Counted from the first letter of the stretch, positions 16,780-26,737 are shown. The stretch: DNA of 64,000 nucleotides from an uncultured Erythrobacter sp. (GCA_947500645.1 CANMSD010000001.1:930001-994000), one strand, 5' to 3'. The notes: generated from the letters alone by a model not told the origin. Program-made: numbers and translations.

Positions 16780-17834
16780 TCTTCGGCGAGTACGAGCCGC
16801 GCAGCCTTGGCATAGAGCGTGGGTAGCCCTGCGTCTTCCAGCTGCGCGATTGGCCACCACTTGCCCTCCCCATCTGGCTCTGTGGTCTCTTCGTATCGCT
16901 TCACCGAAAGCGTCAGATGCGCGTGGGTGAAAGTATGCCGCACAGCGCCGATCATCTTCCAGTTCCCGTCATAAGGCCCTTCGCCTGAGCCATCCTCCCG
17001 CGCCGACCAGCCATCGTCGGGCAGTGCCCGCATTCCGCCAAGCATTCCCGTACCCGGTCGTTTGACGAGCCAGACCTCGCGCGCTCCTTCGTGCTCACGC
17101 TCGATCCAGTATGCAGTGCCAACGCGCTCCGGCTTGGCCTTCTTCGCCGGTTTGACCGGCAAGCGTTCCGGCTCGCCAGTCTTTCGGCCAGCACAGTCAT
17201 CACTCAGAGGGCACAGCAGACATCTCGGTGCTTTATTGGTGCAAATGCTTGATCCCAGATCCATCATCGCCTGCGCAAAGTCGCCAGTTCTTTCATCCGG
17301 CGTGATCCGTTCGGCAGCCTCGCGAATGGCCTTGCGCGCTCCCGGCAATGGCTCCGTGATATTGAACAGGCGCGTCACCACACGCTCGACATTGGCATCG
17401 ACCACCACCGCCCGCTTGCCAAAAGCAATCGCTGCGATCGCCGCCGCCGTGTAAGCGCCGAGACCGGGCAGTTCGCGTAGCTCCGCTTCGGTTTCGGGGA
17501 AACCGCCGCGCTCAGCAACTTCGAGTGCGCATTTCACCAGATTGCGAGCCCGCGAGTAATAGCCCAGCCCCGCCCATGCCGCCATGACATCTTCTTCACT
17601 TGCATCGGCAAGCGCATCGACATTCGGCCAAGTGTTTGTGAATTTCGCAAAGTAGGGCTTCACCGCCGCGACAGTTGTCTGTTGCAGCATCACTTCGGAT
17701 AGCCATACGCGATAAGGCCACGCGGGATCGCTCGGTCGCTTCTCACCGGGCAAAACACGCCACGGCAGGCTGCGTGCATATTTGCCATACCATTCGAGCA
17801 AAGTGGATGAGATGTGCTTGTCGCTAGCGGTCAC
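16776..17834 (-). CDS. mutY: A/G-specific adenine DNA glycosylase MutY
   Basis: MutY removes adenine mispaired with 8-oxoguanine. The product shows the catalytic glutamate region WLSEVMLQQTTV, the helix-hairpin-helix LPGLGAYTAAAI, the catalytic Asp in VVVDANVERV, and the [4Fe-4S] cysteine pattern C-x6-C-x2-C-x5-C in CTNKAPRCLLCPLSDDC. A C-terminal Nudix-like recognition domain follows. The start is unclear: GTG at 17834 avoids the divergent dciA gene, while ATG at 17876 would overlap its start. Confidence 0.93.
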   Translation of the reverse strand: MTASDKHISSTLLEWYGKYARSLPWRVLPGEKRPSDPAWPYRVWLSEVMLQQTTVAAVKPYFAKFTNTWPNVDALADASEEDVMAAWAGLGYYSRARNLVKCALEVAERGGFPETEAELRELPGLGAYTAAAIAAIAFGKRAVVVDANVERVVTRLFNITEPLPGARKAIREAAERITPDERTGDFAQAMMDLGSSICTNKAPRCLLCPLSDDCAGRKTGEPERLPVKPAKKAKPERVGTAYWIEREHEGAREVWLVKRPGTGMLGGMRALPDDGWSAREDGSGEGPYDGNWKMIGAVRHTFTHAHLTLSVKRYEETTEPDGEGKWWPIAQLEDAGLPTLYAKAARLVLAED

Positions 17835-17875
17835 GCCCGAGCTATGGCAAATGCTGGCGAGGATCGGAATGGCCA

Positions 17876-18445
17876 TTGAGCAAAGACGCATCATCAGACG
17901 GCAAAAAACCGGGGAAACGTGCAGGCAGCGCTAAACCCAGGCGCGCACGTCCTTATCAGCGAAAACGCGGAATGGGCGCCAGATCCATCGGCGAACTGAT
18001 GCCTGAAATCGGCCGCACCGCCTTTCGTCGCTTTGGCTTCGTCCAAAGCTCTGTCGTCACACGCTGGCCAGAGATCGTCGGCCCGCATCATGCAAAGGTT
18101 TGCAGTCCGGAGGCTTTGCGCTTCCCGCCGGGTGAGAAAGCCGACGGTATCCTGCAATTGGTCGTCGTGCCCGCGCATGCTCCTCTGATCCAGCAGGTCA
18201 TCCCGGAGATTATCGAACGGGTAAACCGCTTTTTCGGCTATCAGGCGGTCTCGCGGATCAAACTGCGGCAAGGCGCGGTTAAGCCAACGCATGCTCAAGA
18301 GACAGCGAAAGCACCACCATCGTTGAAGCCCATCCCGATGGAGCTGGGAGATTCCCTGCGCGATATCGGCGATCCAGAGCTGCGTACCGTCCTGGAATCG
18401 CTCGCTCGCAGTTTGGGTGATGGCGAAGAACAAGGGAAAGAGTAG
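17876..18445 (+). CDS. DciA-like DUF721 protein (replicative helicase loader family)
   Basis: This 189-residue DUF721 protein has a basic, Lys/Arg-rich N-terminal tail (about 1-33) and a conserved core around ARSIGELMPEIGRTAFRRFGF and VTRWPEIVG. DUF721 proteins are the DciA family, which helps load the DnaB helicase; alphaproteobacterial members have extended tails. The apparent start is TTG at 17876, almost back to back with mutY on the other strand. The mutY-DUF721-dsbA-smc order is conserved in the class. Confidence 0.85.
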   Translation: MSKDASSDGKKPGKRAGSAKPRRARPYQRKRGMGARSIGELMPEIGRTAFRRFGFVQSSVVTRWPEIVGPHHAKVCSPEALRFPPGEKADGILQLVVVPAHAPLIQQVIPEIIERVNRFFGYQAVSRIKLRQGAVKPTHAQETAKAPPSLKPIPMELGDSLRDIGDPELRTVLESLARSLGDGEEQGKE

Positions 18446-18447
18446 AC

Positions 18448-19206
18448 GTGAAATTGTTGAAGTTCGCGGGGGCAAGTATTGCACTGGCTCTCGTTTCTGC
18501 ACCCCTCGCCGCGCAAGAATTGGTGCCCAAGACGGGACCATGGCACAACACGGTCGAAGTGACCGGAACAGGTCACATCGTCGGCGATCCCGACGCAGAC
18601 ACCGTCTTAACCGAATTCGTAAGCTACACCTGTTCCACCTGCGCCCGGTTCGCGGTGGAAGGCGATCCGGCGCTCGACATTGCTTTCATTTCAAATGGCA
18701 AGCTGCGCTTTGAAGTAAGATCTTACATTCGCAACGCATTGGACCTGACGACGTCCATGCTGGTCGCATGCGGTGACCCCAAACGGTTCAAGGGCAACCA
18801 TGCGATGTTCCTGCGTTCGCAAAGCGAGTGGCTGCAAAAGGCGATCGACGCACCGCAATCGCAAAAGGCGATCTGGGGACGCGGCGATCGTGCGGCACGG
18901 GTCAACATGGCTAGCGCGCTTGGCTTGACCGACAAGATGACCAAGCAGCGCGGGCTTTCCCTTATAGAGGTCAACGCCTGCTTGGGCGACGACGCTAAGG
19001 CACAGCAATTGATGGCCAACACCCGAGCTGCCGCCACAGAATTCGCAGTTCACGAGCGGGGCACGCCGACATTTGCAATCAACGGCGAAGTGCTGACCGA
19101 TGTGCATGGCTGGCGCGCTCTATACCCTGCCCTTACGGCGCACTTTCAGGCGCAAAGGGACGGCGACGGAGAACCGCAGCTCGGAGAAAGCCAGTTCAAC
19201 CCTTAG
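18448..19206 (+). CDS. Exported DsbA-like thioredoxin-fold protein (CSTC motif)
   Basis: This 252-residue periplasmic protein has a Sec signal peptide (KLLKFAGASIALALVSAPLAAQ) and a DsbA_4-type thioredoxin domain with the redox motif CSTC in SYTCSTCARF (about residue 55). Canonical DsbA has CPHC, so the redox potential may differ. The cis-proline region is GTPTFAING. Start codon is GTG at 18448, two bases after the dciA stop, with GGAAAG upstream. It is the first of two tandem, diverged paralogues before smc. Confidence 0.87.
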   Translation: MKLLKFAGASIALALVSAPLAAQELVPKTGPWHNTVEVTGTGHIVGDPDADTVLTEFVSYTCSTCARFAVEGDPALDIAFISNGKLRFEVRSYIRNALDLTTSMLVACGDPKRFKGNHAMFLRSQSEWLQKAIDAPQSQKAIWGRGDRAARVNMASALGLTDKMTKQRGLSLIEVNACLGDDAKAQQLMANTRAAATEFAVHERGTPTFAINGEVLTDVHGWRALYPALTAHFQAQRDGDGEPQLGESQFNP

Positions 19207-19223
19207 GCCAGTCCTGTCCTGGA

Positions 19224-19242
19224 TTGTCCGAATTCGGGACAA
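19224..19242. terminator. Palindromic hairpin between the two dsbA-like genes
   Basis: TTGTCCGAATTCGGGACAA (19224-19242) is a near-perfect dyad: TTGTCC and GGACAA flank a self-complementary CCGAATTCGG core, with one bulged G. It lies 18 bp after the first dsbA-like stop and is followed by AAGGGCC, not a T-run. It could be a processing or attenuation hairpin or an operator. Confidence 0.4.
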
Positions 19243-19368
19243 AAGGGCCGCAATTTCGCTCGTAATCCACTACTCACCGACACATTTGTGAACAAGCAAA
19301 GCGCACCCGCTTTCCCGGCCCACCGCCTTGGTATAGCGTCGCCTTCAAGACCAAAGGACTCAATCACG

Positions 19369-20118
19369 ATGACCGTATCTCGCCGAATTCTCGCAGCCGG
19401 ATTTATCGCCCCGCTCGCCTTGACCCTCGCGGCCTGTGGCAGCTCGGATGATCCAGAAAGTGCACTGACAGGTGAGCCAATCGCCGCCATCCCAGCTCCG
19501 GACGGCCAGGAATGGACGGATATTGTCACCGTCACCGAGGCAGGCGGCTATCAGGTTGGCAACCCGGAAGCTCCGCTAAAACTGATCGAGTTCGCATCGC
19601 ACACATGCGGTGCCTGCGCCAATTTTGCGGCGACTGGCGTTACCCCGCTCAAGGAAAAGTATGTCACCAGCGGTGTCGTCAGCTTCGAACTACGCAACCT
19701 TGTGCGCGACCCGATCGACCTTACCATCGCGGCCATGGTTCGCTGCGGTCAGAAGGAAAATATGATCCCGTTGGCCGATCAGGCCTGGGCTTCGCTCAAC
19801 GACATCATCGGCAATGTGCAAACGAACAATGCGGCCTACCAAGCAGCTGGTCAGATGCCGCTGGATCAGCGCTTTATCGGCATTGCCGAGGCCGCTGGCC
19901 TGATCGACTTTTTCTCGGCTCGCGGTCTCAGCGCTGATCAGGCGCGGACCTGCCTTGCGGACGGGGCTCGCATCGAAGGCATTGCCAACGCCTCCGCCGA
20001 ACAGGCCGAAGAACTGGACGTCAACGCAACTCCGACCTTCTTCCTCAATGGCGCTCGTGTCGATGCACTCGGCTGGGACCAGCTCGAACCTGCGCTACAA
20101 CGCGCTGGGGCTCGCTAA
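19369..20118 (+). CDS. DsbA-like thiol oxidoreductase lipoprotein (CGAC motif)
   Basis: The 249-residue product has a lipoprotein signal ending LTLAACG (lipobox cysteine near residue 23), then a DsbA-like thioredoxin domain with the motif CGAC in HTCGACANF and a cis-proline in NATPTFFLNG. It is a diverged paralogue of the preceding gene, here probably membrane-anchored. ATG at 19369 is chosen because it begins the signal peptide; the longer frame from 19288 lacks support. The CxxC dipeptide differs from both CPHC and the neighbour's CSTC. Confidence 0.87.
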   Translation: MTVSRRILAAGFIAPLALTLAACGSSDDPESALTGEPIAAIPAPDGQEWTDIVTVTEAGGYQVGNPEAPLKLIEFASHTCGACANFAATGVTPLKEKYVTSGVVSFELRNLVRDPIDLTIAAMVRCGQKENMIPLADQAWASLNDIIGNVQTNNAAYQAAGQMPLDQRFIGIAEAAGLIDFFSARGLSADQARTCLADGARIEGIANASAEQAEELDVNATPTFFLNGARVDALGWDQLEPALQRAGAR

Positions 20119-20147
20119 GCGAGCACACGGGGGGACGCGCATAGCCT

Positions 20148-23100
20148 ATGCAGATTAATCGGCTAAAACTCAGTGGTTTCAAGAGTTTCGTAGAGCCGGC
20201 TGAACTGCGCGTGGAACCCGGCCTGACCGGTGTCGTGGGTCCGAACGGCTGCGGAAAATCCAATCTGCTCGAGGCGATCCGCTGGGTCATGGGCGAAAAT
20301 TCGCCTAAATCCATGCGCTCGGGCGGCATGGAAGATGTGATCTTCGCAGGCACATCCACTCGCCCACCGCGCGATTTTGCCGAGGTGGTCCTCCACGCCG
20401 CCGACGATGACAGTGAAGAACTCATCGTAACCCGCCGCATCGAGCGCGGTGCGGGCAGCGCCTATCGCGTGAATGGCCGTGATGTGCGCGCCAAAGACGT
20501 CTCACTCACCTTCGCGGATGCCGCGACTGGTGCGCACTCACCCGCTCTCGTCAGCCAGGGCAAGATTGCGCAGGTGATTGCCGCCAAGCCTACCGAGCGC
20601 AGGCAAATGCTGGAGGAAGCGGCCGGGATCGCCGGTCTTCACGTGCGCCGCAAGGATGCTGAGAGCAAACTGCGTTCAACCGAGAAGAACCTCGAACGTC
20701 TCGAAGACCTCATGGCAGGTCTGGACACTCAGATGGCCTCGCTCCGCCGGCAAGCGAAGCAGGCCGAGCGCTACAAGAAGCTGACGGACCAGATCCAACT
20801 TGCAGAGGCGCGCTTGGTGTTCGCCCGTTGGCGCGACGCGGCTCATGCCGCTGAGGAAGCCCGCGAAGCAGCCAAGGGCGCGGATGAACGGGTCGAAGTG
20901 GCGAAAGCCGCCGTGAGCGAAGCGCAAAAGGTACAGGCGGAATTGGCGGCGAAACTGGCCGAAGCGCGCGAGGAGCTCGCTGATCGGCGTGATGATGCCA
21001 GCGCGCATGGCCACCGTATGGCAGCTCTGTCCGAAAAACTCGAAGCCGCAGAGCAACGTCTCGCCGATCTCGAACGCCAGCGTGTTCGGCTGGAAGAAGA
21101 CCGCGGCGATGCCGATCGAATGACGCGCGATGCGGCAGAAGCTCTGGAGCGGCTGACCCGCGAAATGGCGGCGAGTGGCAATGCTCTGACGCGGGACGAA
21201 GAATTACGCCCGGCGCTAGCGGCGAAATCCGAAGATAGCGAGCGAGCCAGCCGCGCCGCCGAACTGGCCCTGGCCAAAGCCACCGCTGATCATGCCGGAG
21301 TCGAAGCGGAGTGGCGCGTCGCCGAGGCCGCGATCGAGCAAGCCGAAGCGCGGGTTGCGCGACTTGCGAACGAACGCGAACGGCTTGATCGACAGCAGAC
21401 CGAACTGAACGAAGGCGGCGATCCGGACGATCAGGTCGCCGCCGCGCGCTCCCACGCCGAGTCTACAAGCAACACACTGGCCGAACTGCGCACGACACTG
21501 GAGCAGGATCAAGCACGCAAGGTCGATCTGCAAAATGCGCGAGACGAAGCGGCGGCAGCTCTCGCAACGGCAAAGGCAGAGCTCGCCGGAATAGAGCGCG
21601 AATATTCAGCGCTCGCGCGCGATCGCGATGCCCGTGCCAAGCGCGCGAAGGATAGCGCTGGTCTGCCGCAGGCCCTCGAAAAGGTAAGCGTTGAGCGCGG
21701 CTATGAACGGGCCATGGCAGCGGTGCTGGGGCGTGACTCTAAATCGCCGCTTGGTTCGCCAGAGGACGGCAAAGATGGTCGTTTCTGGTCGGGCGGCGCA
21801 GCACCAAAACCTGTCGCCGACAGTCTGCTATCGCATGTGAAGTCATGCCCGGATGAGCTTCGCGCGCGTCTGTCGCTAGTGCACTATGCCGCGCGGGATG
21901 ATGGCCGCGATCTTGCTCCCGGCGAATGGCTTGTCACTGAAGCAGGGCATTTGCGCCGGTGGGACGGGTTTGTCGCGCGCGGCGAAGGCGCAGCGGAAGC
22001 GGCGAAGCTGGAAGCGGCAAACCGTCTGGCTGAGTTGGAACAAGTGCTTCCCGCACTTCGCGACGGGGCTGAACGGGCTGAGACAAGCGAGCGCACGGCC
22101 CGCGAAGAATTGAGCGCGTTGCAATCCGATCTTGTCGCGCAGGAACGCGCTATCGCCGGAGCAATAGAAGACGAACGTCACGCACTGCGCGCACTCGATC
22201 AGGCGGAAGCGGCCAAGGAGCGTGTTGCTCGTCGTCTGGAAGAACTGGCGATTGCCCGCGATGAACTCGGCGAGCAATCGGCGCTTGCGGACCAGGAGAT
22301 CGCCGCCGCTAAGGAGAAGCTCGCGGCCCTTCCTGCTCCTGATGCTGGGCGCGCCAGTCTAGAAGCGGCGCAGGCCAAGCATGAGGCGGCTCGCTCTGCA
22401 GTGCAGGCTGCGATGGCAGAGCTGGCCGCGCATGATCAGGCGCTGGCCGTCACGCGCGAACGCAATGCCGCGCAGCAGGCCGATCACGCCAATTGGGAAG
22501 CCCGCTCGGGTGAAGCGGCTCGACGCCGCGCAGAAGCGGGAAGCCGGCTCGAAGAGATCGAGCAAGAGCGCAAGGTGGTCGCGGAAAAGCCCGCTGCGCT
22601 GATGGAGGAAATCGAGCAAGGTGATGCGCTGCGTCAACGCCTTGGCGAAGAGCTGGCCGTTGCCGAAGCGACGCTGTCCGAATGCCAGGCCGAAGCGAAC
22701 GCAGCCGACAGCAGACTTGCGGAAGCGGGCGAAGCTCTGACGGTTGCGCGCGAAGGTCGAGCGACCCTGGCGGCACGGGCGGAAAGCCAGGAAGCGCGTC
22801 GCGGAGAAATGGCGCGCATCTCTGGCGAGCGCTTTCAGTGTCCGCCGCCCATGCTTGCCGAGCGGTTCGAATTCGATGCGGAGCAGGTGCTCGACGCCAC
22901 TGCCGAAAGCGACGAGATGGACCGGCTGACCGCAAGCCGCGAACGCATAGGCCCGGTCAATCTGGTCGCTGCCGAAGAGCTTGAGAAACTAGAAGAAGAA
23001 CACGGCAGCAGCGCCAGCGAACAGGCTGAATTGACCGAAGCGGTCAACCGCCTGCGCGGCTCGATCGGCAATCTCAACCGTGAGGGTCGGGAGCGCCTGA

Positions 23101-23570
23101 AAGCGGCGTTCGAGGAAGTGGACGGCCATTTCCGCGACCTGTTCACGCGCCTGTTCGAAGGCGGGCAGGCCCATCTCGCGCTCATTGACAGCGATGATCC
23201 GCTCGAAGCGGGTCTGGAGATATATGCCCAGCCACCGGGCAAGCGTTTGCAATCGCTATCTCTGCTATCTGGCGGCGAGCAGGCCCTTACCGCAACCGCG
23301 CTCATCTTCGCGCTATTCCTGACCAACCCAGCCCCGATCTGCGTGCTCGACGAGGTCGATGCGCCGCTGGACGACGCGAACATCGAGCGATTCTGTGACC
23401 TGCTCGATTCGATGGTCCGCAATACTCAGACACGCTACCTCATTGTGACACACAATGCGGTGACGATGAGCCGTATGCACCGGCTCTTCGGTGTCACAAT
23501 GGCGGAAAAAGGCGTTTCGCGCCTCGTCAGTGTGGATCTTGGCGAAGCAGCTCTGATGGCAGCCGAATAG
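20148..23570 (+). CDS. smc: Chromosome segregation ATPase SMC
   Basis: SMC is the condensin ATPase that compacts and segregates chromosomes. The 1140-residue protein has an N-terminal head with Walker A GPNGCGKSN (residues 31-40 region), long coiled coils rich in Ala/Glu/Arg (about 165-500 and 640-960), a hinge (about 505-630) and a C-terminal head with signature LLSGGEQALTA and Walker B ICVLDEVDAPLDD. The hinge seems compact and irregular, with SPLGSPEDGKDGR inserted. The start follows the second dsbA-like gene by 29 bp. Confidence 0.96.
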   Translation: MQINRLKLSGFKSFVEPAELRVEPGLTGVVGPNGCGKSNLLEAIRWVMGENSPKSMRSGGMEDVIFAGTSTRPPRDFAEVVLHAADDDSEELIVTRRIERGAGSAYRVNGRDVRAKDVSLTFADAATGAHSPALVSQGKIAQVIAAKPTERRQMLEEAAGIAGLHVRRKDAESKLRSTEKNLERLEDLMAGLDTQMASLRRQAKQAERYKKLTDQIQLAEARLVFARWRDAAHAAEEAREAAKGADERVEVAKAAVSEAQKVQAELAAKLAEAREELADRRDDASAHGHRMAALSEKLEAAEQRLADLERQRVRLEEDRGDADRMTRDAAEALERLTREMAASGNALTRDEELRPALAAKSEDSERASRAAELALAKATADHAGVEAEWRVAEAAIEQAEARVARLANERERLDRQQTELNEGGDPDDQVAAARSHAESTSNTLAELRTTLEQDQARKVDLQNARDEAAAALATAKAELAGIEREYSALARDRDARAKRAKDSAGLPQALEKVSVERGYERAMAAVLGRDSKSPLGSPEDGKDGRFWSGGAAPKPVADSLLSHVKSCPDELRARLSLVHYAARDDGRDLAPGEWLVTEAGHLRRWDGFVARGEGAAEAAKLEAANRLAELEQVLPALRDGAERAETSERTAREELSALQSDLVAQERAIAGAIEDERHALRALDQAEAAKERVARRLEELAIARDELGEQSALADQEIAAAKEKLAALPAPDAGRASLEAAQAKHEAARSAVQAAMAELAAHDQALAVTRERNAAQQADHANWEARSGEAARRRAEAGSRLEEIEQERKVVAEKPAALMEEIEQGDALRQRLGEELAVAEATLSECQAEANAADSRLAEAGEALTVAREGRATLAARAESQEARRGEMARISGERFQCPPPMLAERFEFDAEQVLDATAESDEMDRLTASRERIGPVNLVAAEELEKLEEEHGSSASEQAELTEAVNRLRGSIGNLNREGRERLKAAFEEVDGHFRDLFTRLFEGGQAHLALIDSDDPLEAGLEIYAQPPGKRLQSLSLLSGGEQALTATALIFALFLTNPAPICVLDEVDAPLDDANIERFCDLLDSMVRNTQTRYLIVTHNAVTMSRMHRLFGVTMAEKGVSRLVSVDLGEAALMAAE

Positions 23571-23612
23571 TCTGAACGACTACACCGTATGCATCGCTAA
23601 AACTGGTTCGGA

Positions 23613-24035
23613 TCAGGCTTCGATTGCAGTCGCCAAACGCGCGCGGATCGATTTCAATTGCGCAACCGCTTCACTGAAATCTTTCGCGGGAGCAGCCACA
23701 ACCTCGCTTGTACCATCTCCCGCACCCGCCCGACGATCACCCGCACGGCGATCGCCAGCGCGACGATCAGCACCTGCCTGATTGTTTGCACGTAGAGCAG
23801 CTTGCGCGCCCTTCAGCGTGTAGCCTTCTTCATTGACCAGTCGATTAATTTCTTCAACCAGTTCAACGTCTTCCGGACGATAGTATCGGCGCCCGCCGCT
23901 TCGTTTCAGGGGCTTAAGCGCGGAAAATTGCTGCTCCCAATAGCGCAGCACATGTGGCTTGATGCCCAGCCCTTCGCTGACCTCCCCGATAGTGCGAAGT
24001 GCCCCTTCGTCTTTTCCATCGTCGAAGTCAGTCAT
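23613..24035 (-). CDS. MerR family transcriptional regulator
   Basis: The 140-residue protein has a MerR-type winged helix in the N-terminal half (RTIGEVSEGLGIKPHVLRYWEQQF, then GRRYYRPEDVELVEEIN). No metal-binding cysteines are present. The C-terminal half contains a short tandem repeat of DRRAG followed by a helix. Position right after ihfA and fabH is conserved in alphaproteobacteria. The stop of ihfA lies three bases before its start, so the two are cotranscribed. Targets unknown. Confidence 0.88.
   Translation of the reverse strand: MTDFDDGKDEGALRTIGEVSEGLGIKPHVLRYWEQQFSALKPLKRSGGRRYYRPEDVELVEEINRLVNEEGYTLKGAQAALRANNQAGADRRAGDRRAGDRRAGAGDGTSEVVAAPAKDFSEAVAQLKSIRARLATAIEA
23730..23775. 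repeat. Short in-frame 15-bp tandem repeat in the MerR gene
   Basis: About three copies of a degenerate 15-bp unit encode DRRAG repeated in tandem between the DNA-binding domain and the C-terminal helix of the MerR-type regulator. The repeat keeps the frame, so slippage would change only linker length. Confidence 0.55.
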
Positions 24036-24038
24036 GCA

Positions 24039-24338
24039 TTATCCGCCTTTCGCGATCTGCTCTTTCAGCAATTGGCTCGCGCGGAAAGTCATCACCCGAC
24101 GCGGTGTAATTGGAACCTCAATGCCGGTCTTGGGATTGCGGCCAATGCGCTCACGCTTGTCGCGCAGGACAAAGCTGCCAAATCCGGAAATCTTCACGTT
24201 CTGACCGTTAGCCAGAGCGTCGCACATCTGATCGAGAATGGCCTCAACGAGATCAAGCGACTCAGCGCGGCTGAAGCCCATCCGGCGGTTGATTGTCTCG
24301 GCTAGATCGGCGCGTGTAAGCGTGCCCACTGAACGCAT
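24039..24338 (-). CDS. ihfA: Integration host factor subunit alpha
   Basis: This 99-residue HU/IHF protein bends DNA as the IHF alpha-beta heterodimer. It contains [19 protein letters not shown] and the beta-arm with the intercalating proline ([15 protein letters not shown]). The start ATG at 24338 has GGAGG ten bases upstream and begins at the conserved N-terminus; a longer reading to 24419 is not supported. It lies between fabH and the MerR gene, the usual alphaproteobacterial position. Confidence 0.93.
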   Translation of the reverse strand: MRSVGTLTRADLAETINRRMGFSRAESLDLVEAILDQMCDALANGQNVKISGFGSFVLRDKRERIGRNPKTGIEVPITPRRVMTFRASQLLKEQIAKGG

Positions 24339-24471
24339 AGTCCATGTCCTCCTTTGCAGGTGCGACCACAAAGCTGATTTCTCAATAGAGATATCGCGCG
24401 ATTTTCGCAACTTGACCACTGCAATGCTGCAAAATTGTGCACATTCCGTGCGCGATCTACGCCGACAGGTG

Positions 24472-25443
24472 CTAAACGCGCATCAGGCATGCGCCCCAGG
24501 TGAAGCCACCACCCATTGCTTCCAGCATTATGAGATCGCCGGCTTTGATCCGTCCATCGCGGCGCGCCGTGTCGAGCGCGAGCGGCACCGAAGCAGCCGA
24601 AGTATTCGCATGCTGGTCTACCGTGACCACGATCCGCTCAGCCGGAATGCGAAGCTTGCGCGCGGTCGCATCCAGAATGCGAGCGTTTGCCTGATGCGGC
24701 ACGACCCAATCGATATCTTCGGCTGAAACACCAGCATCTTCGAGCACTTCGTTGAGTACGCTGGTGAGATTCACCACGGCATGGCGAAACACCTCTGGAC
24801 CGCGCATGCGCAGATGCCCGACAGTTTGCGTGGTCGAGGGACCACCATCGACATAAAGTAGGTCATGTTGTGCACCATCGGCATGCAGCCGTGTCGCAAT
24901 AATCCCAGCCGCATTTTCGTTATCGGACGTATCTTCGCGCTCGAGCACAATTGCGCCCGCGCCATCGCCGAACAGGACGCAGGTGGTGCGATCTTCCCAG
25001 TTCAGAATGCGACTAAACGTCTCGGCCCCGATCACCAATGCCCGCTTGGCCATGCCTGTTTTCAGCATCGAATCGGCGGTAGCGACTGCGTAAAGGAAGC
25101 CTGAGCAAACCGCCGCGACATCGAAAGCGATGCCGCCATTGCATCCAAGCGCATCCTGGACCTTGGTCGCGGTAGCGGGAAACGTATTGTCTGGGGTCGC
25201 CGTCGCCAGCACGATCAGATCAATCTCGCTCGCATCCATGCCCGCATCGTCAAGCGCAGAGCGGGATGCTTCTATCGCGAGCGAAGCGGTCGTCTCCCCT
25301 TCCCCGGCGATATAGCGTTGCCGAATACCAGTGCGTTCGACGATCCACTCATCGCTGGTATCAACACGTTCAGCCAATTCGGCATTGGTGACAACTTTGG
25401 CTGGCAGCGCCGAGCCGGTTCCGCGCAGGCGCGAACGGGTCAC
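24472..25443 (-). CDS. fabH: 3-oxoacyl-ACP synthase III FabH
   Basis: FabH condenses acetyl-CoA with malonyl-ACP to start fatty acid synthesis. The 323-residue thiolase-fold protein has the active-site Cys in [10 protein letters not shown] (about residue 113), the catalytic His in HQANARI and the Asn in HANTSAAS. Length is standard. Its start overlaps the end of plsX by four bases, so the pair is co-translated, linking fatty acid initiation with phospholipid acylation. Confidence 0.95.
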   Translation of the reverse strand: MTRSRLRGTGSALPAKVVTNAELAERVDTSDEWIVERTGIRQRYIAGEGETTASLAIEASRSALDDAGMDASEIDLIVLATATPDNTFPATATKVQDALGCNGGIAFDVAAVCSGFLYAVATADSMLKTGMAKRALVIGAETFSRILNWEDRTTCVLFGDGAGAIVLEREDTSDNENAAGIIATRLHADGAQHDLLYVDGGPSTTQTVGHLRMRGPEVFRHAVVNLTSVLNEVLEDAGVSAEDIDWVVPHQANARILDATARKLRIPAERIVVTVDQHANTSAASVPLALDTARRDGRIKAGDLIMLEAMGGGFTWGACLMRV

Positions 25444-26525
25444 GCGGCTTCCTCGCTTCCAGAGGTGGTCGCGCCGTTTTCCTTGAGTGCATCTTCGCCC
25501 AATTCGGCGAGGCCCTGCGAGATACGCTGGGTCAGATTGTTCTCAAGCAGGCTGGCGGTAACCGCTACGGCGTTGGCGACACCGGCTGCGTTGGCGCTAC
25601 CATGGCTCTTTACGACCACACCGTTGAGGCCGAGGAAAACGGCGCCGTTGTGGTTGTTTGGATCGAGATGATGGCGCAGCAGCTCCGTCGCTGGGCGCGA
25701 GACCAAAAAACCGATCTTTGAACGCAGCGAACTGGTGAAGGCGTTGCGCAGCAGATCGGTGACAAAGCGCGCCGAACCCTCGATCGCCTTGAGCGCGATA
25801 TTGCCTGAGAAACCATCGGTCACGACAACATGCGTCTCACCGCGATTGATCTTGTCGGATTCGACGAAGCCATCGAACTGGAGCGCCAATCCCCCATCGC
25901 TATCTTCGCTTGCTTGCTGCAAGCGAGCTGCCGCATCGCGCAGCGCATCGGTCCCCTTTATCTCTTCGGTACCGATATTGAGGAGCCGCACACGTGGGCG
26001 TTCGAAGCCGTTCACAATGCGCGAATAGGCGGCACCCATCACCGCATATTGTACGAGATTGCGAGCATTTGCTTCGGTATTTGCGCCGAGGTCGAGCATG
26101 ACCACATCGTGCTCTTCCAGAGTGGGCAACAGGGCCGCGAGCGCAGGCCGACCGATCCCTGGCATGGTCCGTAAGGCGAGCTTGCTCATCGCCATCAATG
26201 CGCCGGTGTTACCCGCGCTGACCGCTGCGCCAGCATCGCCTGCCTTAACGGCATTCACCGCAAGACCCATGGAAGTGGTCTTGGCCCGGCGGATTGCTCG
26301 GCTCGGCAATTCGTCACCGCCGATCACATCGTCGCAATGAAGAATCTCGGAGGCAGCACGCAAAGCCGGATGCGCCTCAAGCGCGCTTTCGATGCGCGCC
26401 TGATCGCCAACCAGCAAAAATTCGAAATCATCGTGACGACGGCGTGCCAGCGCTGCGCCCTCGATCATCACGCGCACGCCCTCATCGCCGCCCATCGCAT
26501 CAACAGCGATACGCGGCAGGTTCAT
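25440..26525 (-). CDS. plsX: Phosphate acyltransferase PlsX
   Basis: PlsX converts acyl-ACP to acyl-phosphate for phospholipid synthesis by PlsY. The 361-residue protein opens with [12 protein letters not shown] and contains [10 protein letters not shown] and [11 protein letters not shown], which are family hallmarks. It follows rpmF by 32 bp and overlaps fabH, the standard rpmF-plsX-fabH operon. The C-terminal tail (about 340-361) is polar and likely disordered. Confidence 0.95.
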   Translation of the reverse strand: MNLPRIAVDAMGGDEGVRVMIEGAALARRRHDDFEFLLVGDQARIESALEAHPALRAASEILHCDDVIGGDELPSRAIRRAKTTSMGLAVNAVKAGDAGAAVSAGNTGALMAMSKLALRTMPGIGRPALAALLPTLEEHDVVMLDLGANTEANARNLVQYAVMGAAYSRIVNGFERPRVRLLNIGTEEIKGTDALRDAAARLQQASEDSDGGLALQFDGFVESDKINRGETHVVVTDGFSGNIALKAIEGSARFVTDLLRNAFTSSLRSKIGFLVSRPATELLRHHLDPNNHNGAVFLGLNGVVVKSHGSANAAGVANAVAVTASLLENNLTQRISQGLAELGEDALKENGATTSGSEEAA

Positions 26526-26557
26526 GGCTGGTTCTCCGTCAAAGTCGCTGAAAAGCC

Positions 26558-26737
26558 TTAGAGGCCGACCGCGACAACCTCACGCCCATTATAGTAGCCG
26601 CAATGCGGGCACAGATTGTGCGGGCGCTTCAGCTCGCCACAATTGTTGCATTCATGATGCGCTTCAACTTTCAGCGAATCGTGAGCGCGGCGATTGCCGC
26701 GGCGATGTGGGGATACTTTTCTCTTTGGGACAGCCAT
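26558..26737 (-). CDS. rpmF: 50S ribosomal protein L32
   Basis: This 59-residue ribosomal protein starts [20 protein letters not shown] and has the zinc-ribbon cysteines in [20 protein letters not shown] (C-x2-C-x9-C-x2-C), so it is the zinc-bearing form. It ends VVAVGL. The start ATG at 26737 is preceded by GAGGAACAGGT. It heads the rpmF-plsX-fabH-ihfA-merR run on the minus strand, a conserved arrangement that ties translation to lipid synthesis. Confidence 0.95.
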   Translation of the reverse strand: MAVPKRKVSPHRRGNRRAHDSLKVEAHHECNNCGELKRPHNLCPHCGYYNGREVVAVGL

